A DNA stretch of 64,000 bases from Candidatus Sulfuritelmatomonas gaucii (GCA_900290245.1 OKRB01000120.1:1-64000); one strand, 5' to 3'; positions 8,588 through 18,185 are shown, numbered from the stretch's first letter. Numbers and translations are program-made. The notes: a model not told the origin generated them from the letters alone.

Positions 8588-9924
8588 AGTTTCGATCCCT
8601 CCTGCGCTTCGAATGAGATCGTCAAAGCGGAAACGCGATTCCGTTCTTCGCTTTCTGGATGGAGTAGCCGGGCCAGGGGGAGATATACGAGCAAAGAGAT
8701 GGCGCCCAAAAAGAGACGGGAGAGCGCAAGGCCCTCGAGGCCCTGATGGCGCAGCAGGTCGATCATCAGCAACAGCATGGCCGCTCTGCCGGCGAGGGTG
8801 AAAATGGCGACTGTGCGAAACTGACCGAGCGCCTGCAGCGCGTAGGTTCCGGTCACGCTCAACCCCAGCATGGCCGATCCCAAAACGATCGGAGGAAGAA
8901 TGTGCGCCGCGCTGTGCGCAACGGCAGGACCCGCCCAGATTCGAATGAGACGATCGCCTACGAGGAGCAGAATGGCCGCGCCGCATGCCACAAGGATCAG
9001 ATTGCAAGCCAGCGCCTTGAGCACGGTCTTTTTAAGCCCTTTGCGGGAAGTGTTGCCTGCCCTTCCTGAGAGATAGGGGAAGAGGAAGTTCAGGCCGGAC
9101 GCGCTGAGGCCAAAGATCGGGTGCGCGAACTGGACGCAAAGCGAATACGGAGTAACGGCGAGCGCGCCGAGCCAAATCCCCAGAAGAATGCGATCGAACT
9201 GCGCAAACACCACGCCGCCCAGCGCCTGCAACCAGACAAAAACGCCTTGAGAGAAGAGAAGATGCGTCTCCACGGGACTGAAATCCGGCCAAAACCAGGC
9301 GCTGCCAAAAAACTTGCGCAGCGCAAGAAATTGCATCGCTGTGCCCATAAACAGGAACGAGACGGTTGCCACGAGAATGCTGATGATTCCATATCCCACC
9401 AACGCAAGCACCGCGGCCGTAGCGAGTGTCGCAATGCGGGTGGCTGTACTGATGCGGACGGTGCCGCGATAGTGCTCGAATGCGCGGTGCACGCCGACCG
9501 CGACGCTTTCAACTGCACGCACGAAGATGGCAACACTCGCGATGCGAAGCGCGATGAGGCATTCCGCAGGAAACGCGAGGCGCGCAACGCCAACATGCCG
9601 GGCAGCGAAAGGAGCGACTATCCACACGCCGATTGCGAGCACCGATCCGAGCAGTACATTGATGGCCATCATGCTTCTGATGGTTTGCGGCATCCGGGCG
9701 GATTCGCCGGTCCCGCGCAAATAGGCGACGCGCTGAATGCACGCATCGCAAAACCCTGAAGCGATGATTCCACCCGCGCTGATCACAGCCGTGGCGATCA
9801 TCCACAATCCGTACTCCGCCGAGCCAAGCCGGTGCAGAACGATCGGCGCGACGAGCAGCATTCCAACCGGATACGAAACGTAATCCAGGGCGCCGTACCC
9901 GGCATTGGCAAGGTGCTTCCTCAA
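8584..9924 (-). CDS. Wzx-type lipopolysaccharide/exopolysaccharide flippase
   Basis: About 446 residues with 12 or so hydrophobic segments, beginning LANAGYGALDYVSYPVGMLLVAP and containing RLGSAEYGLWMIATAV, the N-terminal pattern of the Wzx/MATE-like (PST) flippases, which move lipid-linked repeat units across the inner membrane. Start: an ATG at 10017 would give 477 residues but lies inside the preceding gene and adds a non-homologous, Arg/Cys-rich tail; a TTG at 9924 overlaps the upstream TGA as TTGA and puts the start right at the family N-terminus. I prefer the TTG. The 3' end overlaps the GT4 start as ATGA. Confidence 0.88.
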   Translation of the reverse strand: MRKHLANAGYGALDYVSYPVGMLLVAPIVLHRLGSAEYGLWMIATAVISAGGIIASGFCDACIQRVAYLRGTGESARMPQTIRSMMAINVLLGSVLAIGVWIVAPFAARHVGVARLAFPAECLIALRIASVAIFVRAVESVAVGVHRAFEHYRGTVRISTATRIATLATAAVLALVGYGIISILVATVSFLFMGTAMQFLALRKFFGSAWFWPDFSPVETHLLFSQGVFVWLQALGGVVFAQFDRILLGIWLGALAVTPYSLCVQFAHPIFGLSASGLNFLFPYLSGRAGNTSRKGLKKTVLKALACNLILVACGAAILLLVGDRLIRIWAGPAVAHSAAHILPPIVLGSAMLGLSVTGTYALQALGQFRTVAIFTLAGRAAMLLLMIDLLRHQGLEGLALSRLFLGAISLLVYLPLARLLHPESEERNRVSALTISFEAQEGSKL

Positions 9925-11246
9925 GCAGCACCTCGCTGGAACGGCAAAATGGACCGGACCCGATGTCGCAAGACAGGGAGCACCTGATCGGCGAGCTTCC
10001 TGCGCGGATCGCTGCAAGCCATCGTCGACCAGTAGTGGCGCAGCAGGACAAAGGTCGACACGCTCGCGAACGAGAACAGCGAAAGCAACAATGTGAGCAA
10101 CAGGCGCGGCGGAAATGACTTCTTCTCCGGCAGTCCCGGAGGATCGATCACGTTGACAGCCGGAACGTCCTTCGCCTCTTCGATGCGCGCCGTTTCATAT
10201 TGCTGCGTGAGCAGCTGGAATACGGCCTCCTGCACTTGGACGCGGCGATATAGATCGGCGAAGGGGACTGCGAGTCGCGGCAGCTGGCGCAACGGCGGGT
10301 AGAGCGCGGCAATCATGGGCTTCGGGTCCGCGCCAGTTCCGGTATCCACCGCTCCGCTCGCATAAGCAGGCTCTGAGGAGCCCGTCATCTTCGCCAGCTG
10401 CCCCTGCAGGCTGGAAATGCGCGCTTCCGATTCGCGCACCCGCACATTGCCGTCGCCGTAGATCTGGCGTAGTGACTGCAGCCCCGACTGCTCGACCATC
10501 AACTCCGCCTGCACGCGTGCCCCTGCATCGACCATGGCGCGCGTCTGCTCCTTAATGTCGATGGCGCTGCTGTCGCTCGAGAACTGGCTTAGCTGCAACT
10601 CTGCTTCCTCAAGGTTGCCTTTGACTTCGTGCAGCCGCTGCTCAATGAAAACCCGCTCGCGATGAGCGGCCGACGTGCTGGTACGCGTCACCAGCAAGTT
10701 CAGTTCATCCAGGTATGCCTGCGCTATCTCGCGAGCTCGTTCGCGATCCGTGTCTTCGACTTCGATGGTGACGACGCCTGTTTTCTTGTTTTCGGTGATC
10801 TTTGTGAGCCGCGCGAGATGTTTCGCCGCATCGATGCGATAGCGCTTGTGATAAACATGCTGCAAATTGAAGCGATCGATCAGGTGATCGCTCACCGTTC
10901 CACTGTGCAGCAGATCGATGAACAACTCGGAAGAGGAGTGCCCCATCCCGAGCCCGCCGGCGAGGTCGCCTAGAGCTCCCAGGCTTCCCAGATGCCCCGA
11001 CAGTGCGGCAAGCATCATGGTGCTCGCACTTTGTTGATCGGGCGGCATGATGCTCGTGCTTGACTTGTACTGCTTGGGAATGACGAATGCTGTGGCGAGA
11101 CTGAGAATGAGCGAAATGAAAGCGACGCGCGCCAGCATCCGGCGATGTTGCCAAAGCAAGCCGGCGTGAATCACCCAACGCGGAGCCTCCTCGTGCGAGA
11201 CGGGCTCCTCTCGATCCAACGTCGCAAAGGAGGAATTCGGTGTCAT
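9921..11246 (-). CDS. Wzz/GNVR-type chain-length determinant (polysaccharide co-polymerase)
   Basis: About 441 residues. A cytoplasmic N-terminus leads into a first membrane segment (about residues 40-58), a long periplasmic coiled-coil region (ENKKTGVVTIEVEDTDRE, then helical Glu/Gln-rich sequence about 175-290), the GNVR-type segment PAVNVIDPPGLPEKKSFPPR and a second membrane segment just after it. No tyrosine kinase domain is fused and none is adjacent. Such proteins set polymer length in Wzx/Wzy systems. ATG 11246 is preferred over 11252 because AGGA then lies nine bases upstream. It begins 11 bases after the SLBB gene and overlaps the flippase start. Confidence 0.92.
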   Translation of the reverse strand: MTPNSSFATLDREEPVSHEEAPRWVIHAGLLWQHRRMLARVAFISLILSLATAFVIPKQYKSSTSIMPPDQQSASTMMLAALSGHLGSLGALGDLAGGLGMGHSSSELFIDLLHSGTVSDHLIDRFNLQHVYHKRYRIDAAKHLARLTKITENKKTGVVTIEVEDTDRERAREIAQAYLDELNLLVTRTSTSAAHRERVFIEQRLHEVKGNLEEAELQLSQFSSDSSAIDIKEQTRAMVDAGARVQAELMVEQSGLQSLRQIYGDGNVRVRESEARISSLQGQLAKMTGSSEPAYASGAVDTGTGADPKPMIAALYPPLRQLPRLAVPFADLYRRVQVQEAVFQLLTQQYETARIEEAKDVPAVNVIDPPGLPEKKSFPPRLLLTLLLSLFSFASVSTFVLLRHYWSTMACSDPRRKLADQVLPVLRHRVRSILPFQRGAA

Positions 11247-11257
11247 TTGCATTCTTC

Positions 11258-14200
11258 CTAGAGCGCTGCAGCCGCAACGCCTGCAGTGATGGCGAAAGAG
11301 GCAGCCAGCTGGCCTGATGACAGCAGGTTCCTCCAGAGCAGCGATCCGCCGATAATCTTCTGTGGCACGACCACGACGTCACCGGGATTCAGTTTGGTTG
11401 AAAGAACATCGCCCGCGAGCCAGTCGCCTGAACGCCGGCCCACGACCGATCCATTCGCGCGAATGATAAAGATCTCCTTCCGGTTGGCAGCCGCGTTTGC
11501 GCCCCCGGCGTGCCCGAGATACCAGCCGGCGGTTTTGCCCGGCATGAAAGTAAGGGCCGTCGCGTTGTAAACCTGGCCGGTGATTAGGACGAACCCAGGT
11601 TGCTTAGGAATGGTCAGCACATCACCGCGGCGCAATTCGATATCTGCCGGTGTATTTGCCCAGCTGTCGATATCGGAAGTGATGTGAATAACCATGCGGC
11701 CGGCCGGCGGATGCGATTTGAGATCGGCGAGCACCTGATCTTCCTGTTCCTTGATCAACTGCAACGTGCTCGACGCGTTCGATCCCCCAAGACCCGGCGA
11801 AAGCCTTGCGGCCGCCGAGTTGGTTTCGATCTGGCGCACAAGTTCATCGCGGCTGTTCCGCTCCAGCTCTTTCACCTGCTGGCGCACCAGCACCGCGCCC
11901 GCCGGGTAAGCGGTGGACAGCATTCCGCCCGCCCTGCGCAGAACAGAGCTGAGGCGCTCTCCATCGTGAAAGCCGTAACTGCCTGGAAATTTAACCTGGC
12001 CTGCAATCGTGACCGATTCGCCGATATCCGCCCAATTGGTGATCTGATGAATTGCCAGCGTGTCACCGGGCTTGAGAGGAACGTCTGCATTCGGATTGGC
12101 TCCGCTGACCGCCGCGCCGATCGGCACCGTGGCCAGGTTCTCGACAATCCGGTCGCCATCTTTCACGTCGTAGCTGGTAAGGTCAGCACTCTCGAGCAGT
12201 GCGTCGCGCTTGAATCCTCCTGCCATGCGCACAAGCTGGGCAGCCGTCATTCCTTTCGACATGGGGTAGGTTCCCGGCCGCAGGACCTCGCCTGAAACCG
12301 CGACCGTGGGCGCATCCACTTGATAGCGCCCAAAGATGCGAACCGTGTCGAATGGCCGCAGCGGGATGTTGGCGTTCCCGATCAACGCATCTGGAACGTT
12401 GAAGTCAATGGTTTCCGCATGGAGATCGGGAGGAACCAGGCGAACGATTTCGCCGCGAGCGGCTGGTTCAGGCAACAGGTCCTGGTAGCTGTGTAGCACA
12501 TCGTTGAGCCGCATGCCGTCGGTATAAGCCACGCGGCCCGGGCGAACGACGTGACCTGCGAGATACACGGCACTCTGGCTGTACGGCAGGATCGGCTCCA
12601 CGCGGATGCGATCTCCGTCTTTGACCTCGAACGTTGAAACAATGTTCGGATCTCCGGGCGGATCCTGAATGGCGCCATCGGGCAATGTGACGGTGACGCG
12701 CTGCTCGTGAGCATCGATGCGCTCGATCCTGACGTGGTCGAACGAAGCCGCCGCCGTCATCCCTCCGGCGTCATTGATGACTGCGCCCAGCGACGTTTCG
12801 CCGGCTTTGCGCTCATAGATGGCCGGACGCTTGACCGCGCCGGAAATTGCAATTTGTGGTCCTGCGGGCGGCACCAAGAGCGTGTCGCCGCTCTCAAATC
12901 GTGCACTGCCACCGCGAATGCCATGGAGCAGAAAATCATAGAGATCGAACTCTTCAACGAGTTGCTTCCCGCGATAGTGCCGCAACGTTCGCAGCGAGCC
13001 GACCGCTGTGGGGCCGCCTGCCGCATACAGCGCGCTTAAAGGGGTCGCCAGGGCGCTGATGTCGTATCCTCCCGGCCGCTGTACGTCTCCGACCACGTAG
13101 ACGCGCACCGAATGAAGATCGGCCACGGTGACTGCAACCTGCGCATCGCGGAACTGCTGTTTCAGGAGTTCCTCAATCAGGCCCTGGGCCTTGCCTAGCG
13201 GAAGCCCCGCAACCTGGACCGCGCCGGCTTCGGGCAGGAGAACTCGGCCATCGCGATCGACCGTTCGCGTAAAGCTCTGACTGACTCCTCCCCACAGGTC
13301 GATGGTGAGCTTATCTCCGGCGCCGATAACGTAGTCAGGCCCTAAAGGCACATCTAGGGGAGTATCCTGGGTCGCCAGCCCTCGCTCCCCCGTTGAAAAC
13401 GCGCGGTTCACAAAGACGTCGGAACCAAAGCGCTCCAACCCGGCCGTCTCGTTCGGGATCTGCGTATAGAGTTCACGCATCGATGGCAAGTTAAGTGGCG
13501 AAGGCTGATGGAGAACCGACGGCAGATCGGTGGAGGCATTCACCTTCTCATGAAGCCGCGGGTTTTCCATCGGCGTTTCCCGGTTTGTTCTGGTCCGGCC
13601 AGTAAGGGGAAGAGCGCTGGTAGCCGAATTACCCATCGATTCCGGCAGGCCCTGGTTGACTCGACCGCGACTTTCGGCGTCCGCCTGGGCTGAGCCGCCT
13701 TGTGGCGACAACGTGAGCTGTTCCATTGACAGGGAATCCAGCAAGTCCCCGCTCGTCCCGCTGATACCCGCCGATTGCAGATCATCGCTGGAGATCAATC
13801 CGCGCGCGCGCAGGACGGTAGTAATGTTTGCGCGCAGTGTGGCGCTTGACTCGATCTGGCTGTCGAGCATCGTATCGAAGATGTCGTTCGGATCGATCTG
13901 CGTTCCCTGCTGTGCCATCTGGTCTGCGATTTGCGATTTCAGCTCTGTCATGAGATCCGGGTTCTGTTCGAGGACGCTGATGATCTGATCGGACGAGAGA
14001 GCTGCTCCCCGCGCTTGACCGCCAGTTCCGAGCGAGGAATCGCCATTTGCTCCGGGGGTCGTGCTGCCGTCGGAGGATGGCGCCGACGCGTCACCGGACG
14101 TGGACCGCGCATCGTCCTGGTTCGCCCCGAACGGAGGCGGGCTTTGGCCACATGCAGGAACGACGGCAATGCCGGAGAGCGCCGTCACAAATACAGCGCC

Positions 14201-14272
14201 GCAAAAGAGCATCGTTAACGGCGTTCGCCGAGTTAGTCTGAGATGTGAAGCAGAAATGGGGAGTCGCTGCAT
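11258..14272 (-). CDS. Multi-SLBB polysaccharide export protein (Wza-like)
   Basis: 1004 residues: signal peptide (hydrophobic 19-40, ending VVPACGQS, a weak lipobox so lipidation is possible but unproven), a low-complexity Ser/Gly/Asp linker, then the poly-export domain (DYVIGAGDKLTIDLWGG, RDGRVLLPEAG) and a series of SLBB domains recognisable by repeated VYVVGDVQRPGGY-like, VYLAGHVVRPGRV-like, VAVSGEVLRPGTY-like and VTIAGQVKFPGSY-like cores. Wza has about 380 residues; this long form is common where the protein spans the periplasm. It passes the polymer through the outer membrane. It is the first gene of the exopolysaccharide operon, 24 bases downstream of the -10 box of an 11-base-repeat promoter. 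Confidence 0.93.
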   Translation of the reverse strand: MQRLPISASHLRLTRRTPLTMLFCGAVFVTALSGIAVVPACGQSPPPFGANQDDARSTSGDASAPSSDGSTTPGANGDSSLGTGGQARGAALSSDQIISVLEQNPDLMTELKSQIADQMAQQGTQIDPNDIFDTMLDSQIESSATLRANITTVLRARGLISSDDLQSAGISGTSGDLLDSLSMEQLTLSPQGGSAQADAESRGRVNQGLPESMGNSATSALPLTGRTRTNRETPMENPRLHEKVNASTDLPSVLHQPSPLNLPSMRELYTQIPNETAGLERFGSDVFVNRAFSTGERGLATQDTPLDVPLGPDYVIGAGDKLTIDLWGGVSQSFTRTVDRDGRVLLPEAGAVQVAGLPLGKAQGLIEELLKQQFRDAQVAVTVADLHSVRVYVVGDVQRPGGYDISALATPLSALYAAGGPTAVGSLRTLRHYRGKQLVEEFDLYDFLLHGIRGGSARFESGDTLLVPPAGPQIAISGAVKRPAIYERKAGETSLGAVINDAGGMTAAASFDHVRIERIDAHEQRVTVTLPDGAIQDPPGDPNIVSTFEVKDGDRIRVEPILPYSQSAVYLAGHVVRPGRVAYTDGMRLNDVLHSYQDLLPEPAARGEIVRLVPPDLHAETIDFNVPDALIGNANIPLRPFDTVRIFGRYQVDAPTVAVSGEVLRPGTYPMSKGMTAAQLVRMAGGFKRDALLESADLTSYDVKDGDRIVENLATVPIGAAVSGANPNADVPLKPGDTLAIHQITNWADIGESVTIAGQVKFPGSYGFHDGERLSSVLRRAGGMLSTAYPAGAVLVRQQVKELERNSRDELVRQIETNSAAARLSPGLGGSNASSTLQLIKEQEDQVLADLKSHPPAGRMVIHITSDIDSWANTPADIELRRGDVLTIPKQPGFVLITGQVYNATALTFMPGKTAGWYLGHAGGANAAANRKEIFIIRANGSVVGRRSGDWLAGDVLSTKLNPGDVVVVPQKIIGGSLLWRNLLSSGQLAASFAITAGVAAAAL

Positions 14273-14295
14273 CGGTCTATGCTCTTCGCTCTTGA

Positions 14296-14359
14296 CCGTA
14301 ATGGAGCGGCCTCCGCTCGGGTGTCATGCCGCAGTCAGTGAATTGTCATTCCTTTGTAG
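14296..14359 (-). promoter_or_regulatory. 11-base direct-repeat promoter of the exopolysaccharide operon
   Basis: On the plus strand TGTCA (14322), AGTCA (14333), TGTCA (14344) and TGTAG (14355) begin exactly 11 bases apart; on the transcribed strand they read TGACA-like. After the gene-proximal unit come 21 bases and TACGGT (14295-14300), a fair -10 box. The SLBB start codon is at 14272. The layout matches nine other promoters in this window. Confidence 0.75.
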
Positions 14360-14462
14360 GAAGCGTGAACGATGACGCGAAGATCGCAGTGTTGAACGTT
14401 ACGTGGCAGGCCAACCGTTGAACCGCAATGGGGATGCACGGTGGCTGCTGCAATCAGAGCAG

Positions 14463-14515
14463 TGACATTGCGCAAACATTTGCCTGACACTTCGCGTGGT
14501 TGCGTCTGCTATTTC
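14463..14515 (+). promoter_or_regulatory. 11-base direct-repeat promoter of the HprK-related kinase gene
   Basis: TGACA (14463), degenerate AAACA (14474) and TGACA (14485) lie at 11-base steps. Exactly 20 bases after the last unit stands TATTTC (14510-14515) as -10 box. The kinase ATG at 14534 has GAGGA six bases upstream. This site is divergent to the exopolysaccharide promoter in the same 261-base intergenic region. Confidence 0.7.
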
Positions 14516-14533
14516 AGAGAATGAGGACTTCAC

Positions 14534-15571
14534 ATGCGAGCCACGGCCGCGACCATAAGCGATCTAGTCGCGGAAGCGTTGCGTGTCGAATCCTTAGTCC
14601 CGGGGCTCAAAGGTCCGAAGGGCGCGCACCTCTGCAACATGGACTTGGGATATTCGGAGCGCTTCTATCCCATCGGTTATCCGATCGAAATCCTCACCAA
14701 TGAGCCGCTGGTTTTGACGGCTGCACGCGAGAGCTTCGGACACGCTCGCCTGGTGCGAAACAACGAGCCGTTGCAGATTCGTTTTGGTGTTTGTCGCGGG
14801 CGGGAGGGATCGGTCTGTCCTCCCGAGCCTATGCGGCGTGAGTTCAACCATCTCTATTCTCTTGTCGCAGACGCCGAGAATCAGGCGATTCTTGACCTGA
14901 GGACTGGACTCAATTTCACCTGGCTGTCGCAGGCAGCGATCAGCAACCGGCTTTACCTCCGGCATAACTTTTTGGAAAAAGTTGTGTATCTATTGCTCGG
15001 CGCGTTGGTGGTGACCGACCTTCACGCCGCGTGCATCAGCAAGAACGGCAAAGGAGTTCTTCTCTGCGGTGATTCTGGCGCGGGTAAGTCGACGCTCGCT
15101 TACGCATGTGCGCGCGAAGGCTGGATTTACACTTCGGACGATACGAGCTACCTTGTCAACGATTGCGATCCGCCGCGCGTGATCGGACACTGCCATCGTG
15201 CTCGATTTCGCCCCACGGCGTCACTTCTTTTTCCGGAACTCAAAGGCCTGCCGCTGACACCTCGGATGGAAGGCAAGCTATCCATCGAAGTTCTCTCCGC
15301 AGAGCTACCTGTCGCGCATTGCGCAGACGAGGCTACTGTAGATTCGATTGTTTTCCTGAAGCGTTACTCAGGCGCCGTGGGCCGGCTGGAACGATTGCCG
15401 GCCGGATCGGCGACAGAACGATTCTGCAAGGAACTCCACTCCTCAGGCGAGATCCGCGCCAAACATGAAGAGATGCTCGAGAAATTCCGGGAAGTCTCCA
15501 CTTACGAACTTGAATACTCCGACTTGCGCGATGGGGTGAGAATGCTGGATCTCCTAACGGACACCGCCTAG
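14534..15571 (+). CDS. HprK-related serine kinase-like protein
   Basis: 345 residues. The C-terminal half is HPr-kinase-like: Walker A CGDSGAGKST (178-187), then TSDDTSYLV (200-208) matching the acidic/base region of HprK, and a basic stretch after it. The N-terminal half (1-150) is not the HprK N-domain. No PTS or HPr gene is nearby. HprK-related kinases of this shape are known from exopolysaccharide loci, where they go with an NTP_transf_5 nucleotidyltransferase and a PqqD-like protein, and from lasso-peptide loci, where they phosphorylate the peptide. Here the nucleotidyltransferase is present (22333-23739), but I see no PqqD. The target is unknown. Its last 18 bases overlap the end of the convergent GT1 gene. 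Confidence 0.8.
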   Translation: MRATAATISDLVAEALRVESLVPGLKGPKGAHLCNMDLGYSERFYPIGYPIEILTNEPLVLTAARESFGHARLVRNNEPLQIRFGVCRGREGSVCPPEPMRREFNHLYSLVADAENQAILDLRTGLNFTWLSQAAISNRLYLRHNFLEKVVYLLLGALVVTDLHAACISKNGKGVLLCGDSGAGKSTLAYACAREGWIYTSDDTSYLVNDCDPPRVIGHCHRARFRPTASLLFPELKGLPLTPRMEGKLSIEVLSAELPVAHCADEATVDSIVFLKRYSGAVGRLERLPAGSATERFCKELHSSGEIRAKHEEMLEKFREVSTYELEYSDLRDGVRMLDLLTDTA

Positions 15572-16921
15572 GACGGACCGGCTGATCTCGAGATCGTTCT
15601 CAAGGCTGGAACCACCCTGGTTTGTGCGGATCACAGCTTCTCGACTAACTATTTGCTGATTGAGCGTCTTCTCAATCAGGTCCGCCGCAAGCGCTTCGCC
15701 CCGACTGGATCGCATCATTATTTGTATTCTCTGGGCGGCATCGTAGTAACTTCGGTCGCGCAGAATCTTCTCCACCGCTCGGCGAATGCGGCGCGCAGAG
15801 AGCCGCATCACCGGCAGGACCTCGGCAAGATGCAAGCGCGCCAGCAGCGCGGCCATTGCCGGCTGATCGTATGCCAATGGAATGACGATCATCGGCTTAC
15901 CTTCCGCCAGAGCCTCGAAGACCGTGTTCGATCCTCCGTGAGTAACGACAATGTGCGCTGCCTTCAGAATCTCCAGCTGCGGAGCAAATTTTGTCACCAC
16001 TGGACGGCCGGGCAGATCGGCGAGCGAATCAGGCGCGAAGCGATTTCCCAAGGAGATGACTAACTGCAGATCGAAGACCTCGCAAGCCTCGGCGATCATA
16101 TGCAAAAGCTCCGTCTGCACGTTGCGTGTGGTTCCAAGCGAAATATAGAGGATGGGTCGGCCGTCGAGGCGATGCCAGGGGAACGCTACATGCGGCCTTG
16201 CGGTGCGCCACTCAAACGGTCCTGTGTAATGGAAGTCTTTTGGGACCGGCCTGCGGGGCCGATCTAGGCATTTTGGCATTTGGCCAATGTGGGCCAGGCA
16301 TGGGAAGTCTTTTGAAATCGTCCGGACTGAGCCCAGGCCGGGCCGCCGCCGGAACTCGTCCAGCATGCTGCACAGAGGCCCCCTCATGCGCGTTACCGAC
16401 AACTCCAGGAACACGCTCTGGATCCACGAAAGCCATGACTTTGAATAACGGTACCCCAAGAACCAGGATGAGCATCTCCAGCCAAAACGATGCGGCACCG
16501 ACGTCGAAATGATGAAGTAAGGCAGTCGAAGCAGTTGTGCCACGGTCGGTCCGGCCAACGCGATCTCGTCGATCAGGAGAGCATTCACCCCTGCGCGGGA
16601 GACTGCGGCCGGCGCCTCTTCGAGGAATCGCTCGACATCGTGCTGGATGTGCGCGAGATTGGAGCGCATAGCGGAAATCTCAGACCACATGGAGCGCGCG
16701 TTGAATCGCATTTTCTCTTTTCCTGAATCATTCTTTTCGCCCACGGGAACAAATTCGAACCCTGCCTCTCGCACCCGGGCTTCGGCCTTCGGCTTGTCAA
16801 AAAACGTGACCCTGTGCCCGCGGAGAACTAGCTCGAGCGACAGCGACATGAGAGGATTCAAATGCCCGGTTCCGGCAAATGACAGCACGCCAAAGTGCCA
16901 CTTGGCTTCCTCAACAGACAT
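15554..16921 (-). CDS. GT1-family (UGT/MGT-like) glycosyltransferase
   Basis: 455 residues from ATG 16921; upstream open frame is not family-like. The N-terminus HFGVLSFAGTGHLNPLMSLS is the GT-B acceptor-domain start of macrolide-type and sterol-type glycosyltransferases, and ILYISLGTTRN plus VVTHGGSNTVFEALAEGKP (about 355-373) with PLAYDQPAMA form the donor-binding signature. Such enzymes usually glycosylate small lipophilic or aromatic molecules with UDP- or dTDP-sugars rather than building polymers, which supports a small-molecule product from this operon. Last gene of the ribA operon; its start overlaps the amidohydrolase stop by 11 bases. No nucleotide-sugar synthesis genes sit with it apart from the epimerase at 25823. 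Confidence 0.9.
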   Translation of the reverse strand: MSVEEAKWHFGVLSFAGTGHLNPLMSLSLELVLRGHRVTFFDKPKAEARVREAGFEFVPVGEKNDSGKEKMRFNARSMWSEISAMRSNLAHIQHDVERFLEEAPAAVSRAGVNALLIDEIALAGPTVAQLLRLPYFIISTSVPHRFGWRCSSWFLGYRYSKSWLSWIQSVFLELSVTRMRGPLCSMLDEFRRRPGLGSVRTISKDFPCLAHIGQMPKCLDRPRRPVPKDFHYTGPFEWRTARPHVAFPWHRLDGRPILYISLGTTRNVQTELLHMIAEACEVFDLQLVISLGNRFAPDSLADLPGRPVVTKFAPQLEILKAAHIVVTHGGSNTVFEALAEGKPMIVIPLAYDQPAMAALLARLHLAEVLPVMRLSARRIRRAVEKILRDRSYYDAAQRIQIMMRSSRGEALAADLIEKTLNQQIVSREAVIRTNQGGSSLENDLEISRSVLGGVR

Positions 16922-18185
16922 GAGCGATCTCCACTGATGCGGTGCGAAGCGTTCTCTCTCCGAAGCACACCTGATCTTTGCCCAGGACTTCCTCCGCCCT
17001 TCGCAGGAGTTCGCCAACCGGTGCCCGCAGCCACCGCGCCGCTGTGCCAATCAACAGCGGCTCGAGGCCTTCCATTGCAGAAGGAGGCAGCTTCTCGAGG
17101 ATCGCGTCTGATGCGAGCTGTACGCGTCCTGCAATCATTACAAGCTCCACATCTTCCATCGACAGGGTCAGCAGGCGGTCCGCCGCAAAGCCGCCTGTAT
17201 CCCGCACAGCGATCAGGTCTGCCGGGCCAGATTCTTTGATTGACCCTGCGGAATCATCTAACCGAAGAACCGCCGCGGGAACAGATGTCACCATACGATA
17301 AGCCTGTTGCGGTGACACGTTGCAGACATCAACCGCAAATCGAATCTCATCGAGCAGGTCCCCATGTGCGGTGAGCGGAGAATCATTGCCCAGGGCCACG
17401 CGCTCAATTTCACCGAGCAGCCGCATATCCGGGAGTTGCCGGTATAGAAAGTAGTTTGACGATGGGCAAACGATCATTGACGCATGGCGCTCGCGCAACA
17501 ACGCGACGCCGGCTGGGTCCAGGGCAAGCCCGTGTACCAGAACCGCGAATTCGTCGAGAAGCCCTAACTGATCCAAAGCCCGCAGTTCTGCACGTGCAAG
17601 ATCATCTACTCCTTCACATACGTGCACGATGAAGGGGCCTCCTGCTGGAGTTGCGGCCCGCGCCGCGCAAAGATCGCCGCCAAGCGCGAGAGAGTGTCCC
17701 CACCCGACTTTTTGAACGACTCGAACCGGAAAATCGTCTCGCTGGAGATCGGGAAGGAGAGGATTGTGATGACAGACCGTGGTAACGCCACACAGCAGGT
17801 TCCGCAGTCCGCCCCACCAGACACGCACATTTTTCGGAACCTTATGTTGCATTGCGATGGCCGGTAGGACTTTGCTGTGAATGTCGTCGCCCCACTCCAC
17901 GTAGTTGCGATAGGGCGGATCACCCAGCCTCGGATAAAGGCCAAACTCCAGATGGTCGTGAGCGTTGATGAGTCCTGGAAGAAGCATAAAGCCGCTGAGG
18001 TCGACGTCCACATCATAGGATCTGTTTGGCCGCGAATGGGATCCCGCATCAATAGCGGTGATCCTGCCGCCGCCGATTTGAATCGTGCAATCTCGAGTTT
18101 CGTCAGGCCCCATTGCGCAACGCGAGCCGCGAATGACGAAAGCTTCATCCCGATCGGCTCCAGAACTGGACTGCGGGGCCTTCAT
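16911..18185 (-). CDS. Metal-dependent amidohydrolase / deaminase-like enzyme
   Basis: 424 residues from ATG 18185, which overlaps the methyltransferase stop as ATGA; the longer open frame from 18305 is unlikely. It has the cytosine/guanine-deaminase and chlorohydrolase-like fold: small N- and C-terminal beta parts around a TIM barrel. Metal and catalytic residues are complete: LINAHDHLEFG gives H76 and H78, FIVHVCEG gives H188, VLVHGLAL gives H218, and LGNDSPLTA gives D268. The family hydrolyses or deaminates purines, pyrimidines, triazines and similar N-heterocycles. Next to a GTP cyclohydrolase II gene this suggests action on a GTP-derived pyrimidine or pteridine intermediate, but that is inference. 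The last 40 residues, with a Cys and extra charge, exceed the usual length. Confidence 0.85.
   Translation of the reverse strand: MKAPQSSSGADRDEAFVIRGSRCAMGPDETRDCTIQIGGGRITAIDAGSHSRPNRSYDVDVDLSGFMLLPGLINAHDHLEFGLYPRLGDPPYRNYVEWGDDIHSKVLPAIAMQHKVPKNVRVWWGGLRNLLCGVTTVCHHNPLLPDLQRDDFPVRVVQKVGWGHSLALGGDLCAARAATPAGGPFIVHVCEGVDDLARAELRALDQLGLLDEFAVLVHGLALDPAGVALLRERHASMIVCPSSNYFLYRQLPDMRLLGEIERVALGNDSPLTAHGDLLDEIRFAVDVCNVSPQQAYRMVTSVPAAVLRLDDSAGSIKESGPADLIAVRDTGGFAADRLLTLSMEDVELVMIAGRVQLASDAILEKLPPSAMEGLEPLLIGTAARWLRAPVGELLRRAEEVLGKDQVCFGERTLRTASVEIAHVC

Noticed and set aside
9925..10017. Longer start (ATG 10017) for the flippase
   Set aside because: The extra 31 residues overlap the chain-length gene and are Arg/Cys-rich with no family likeness.
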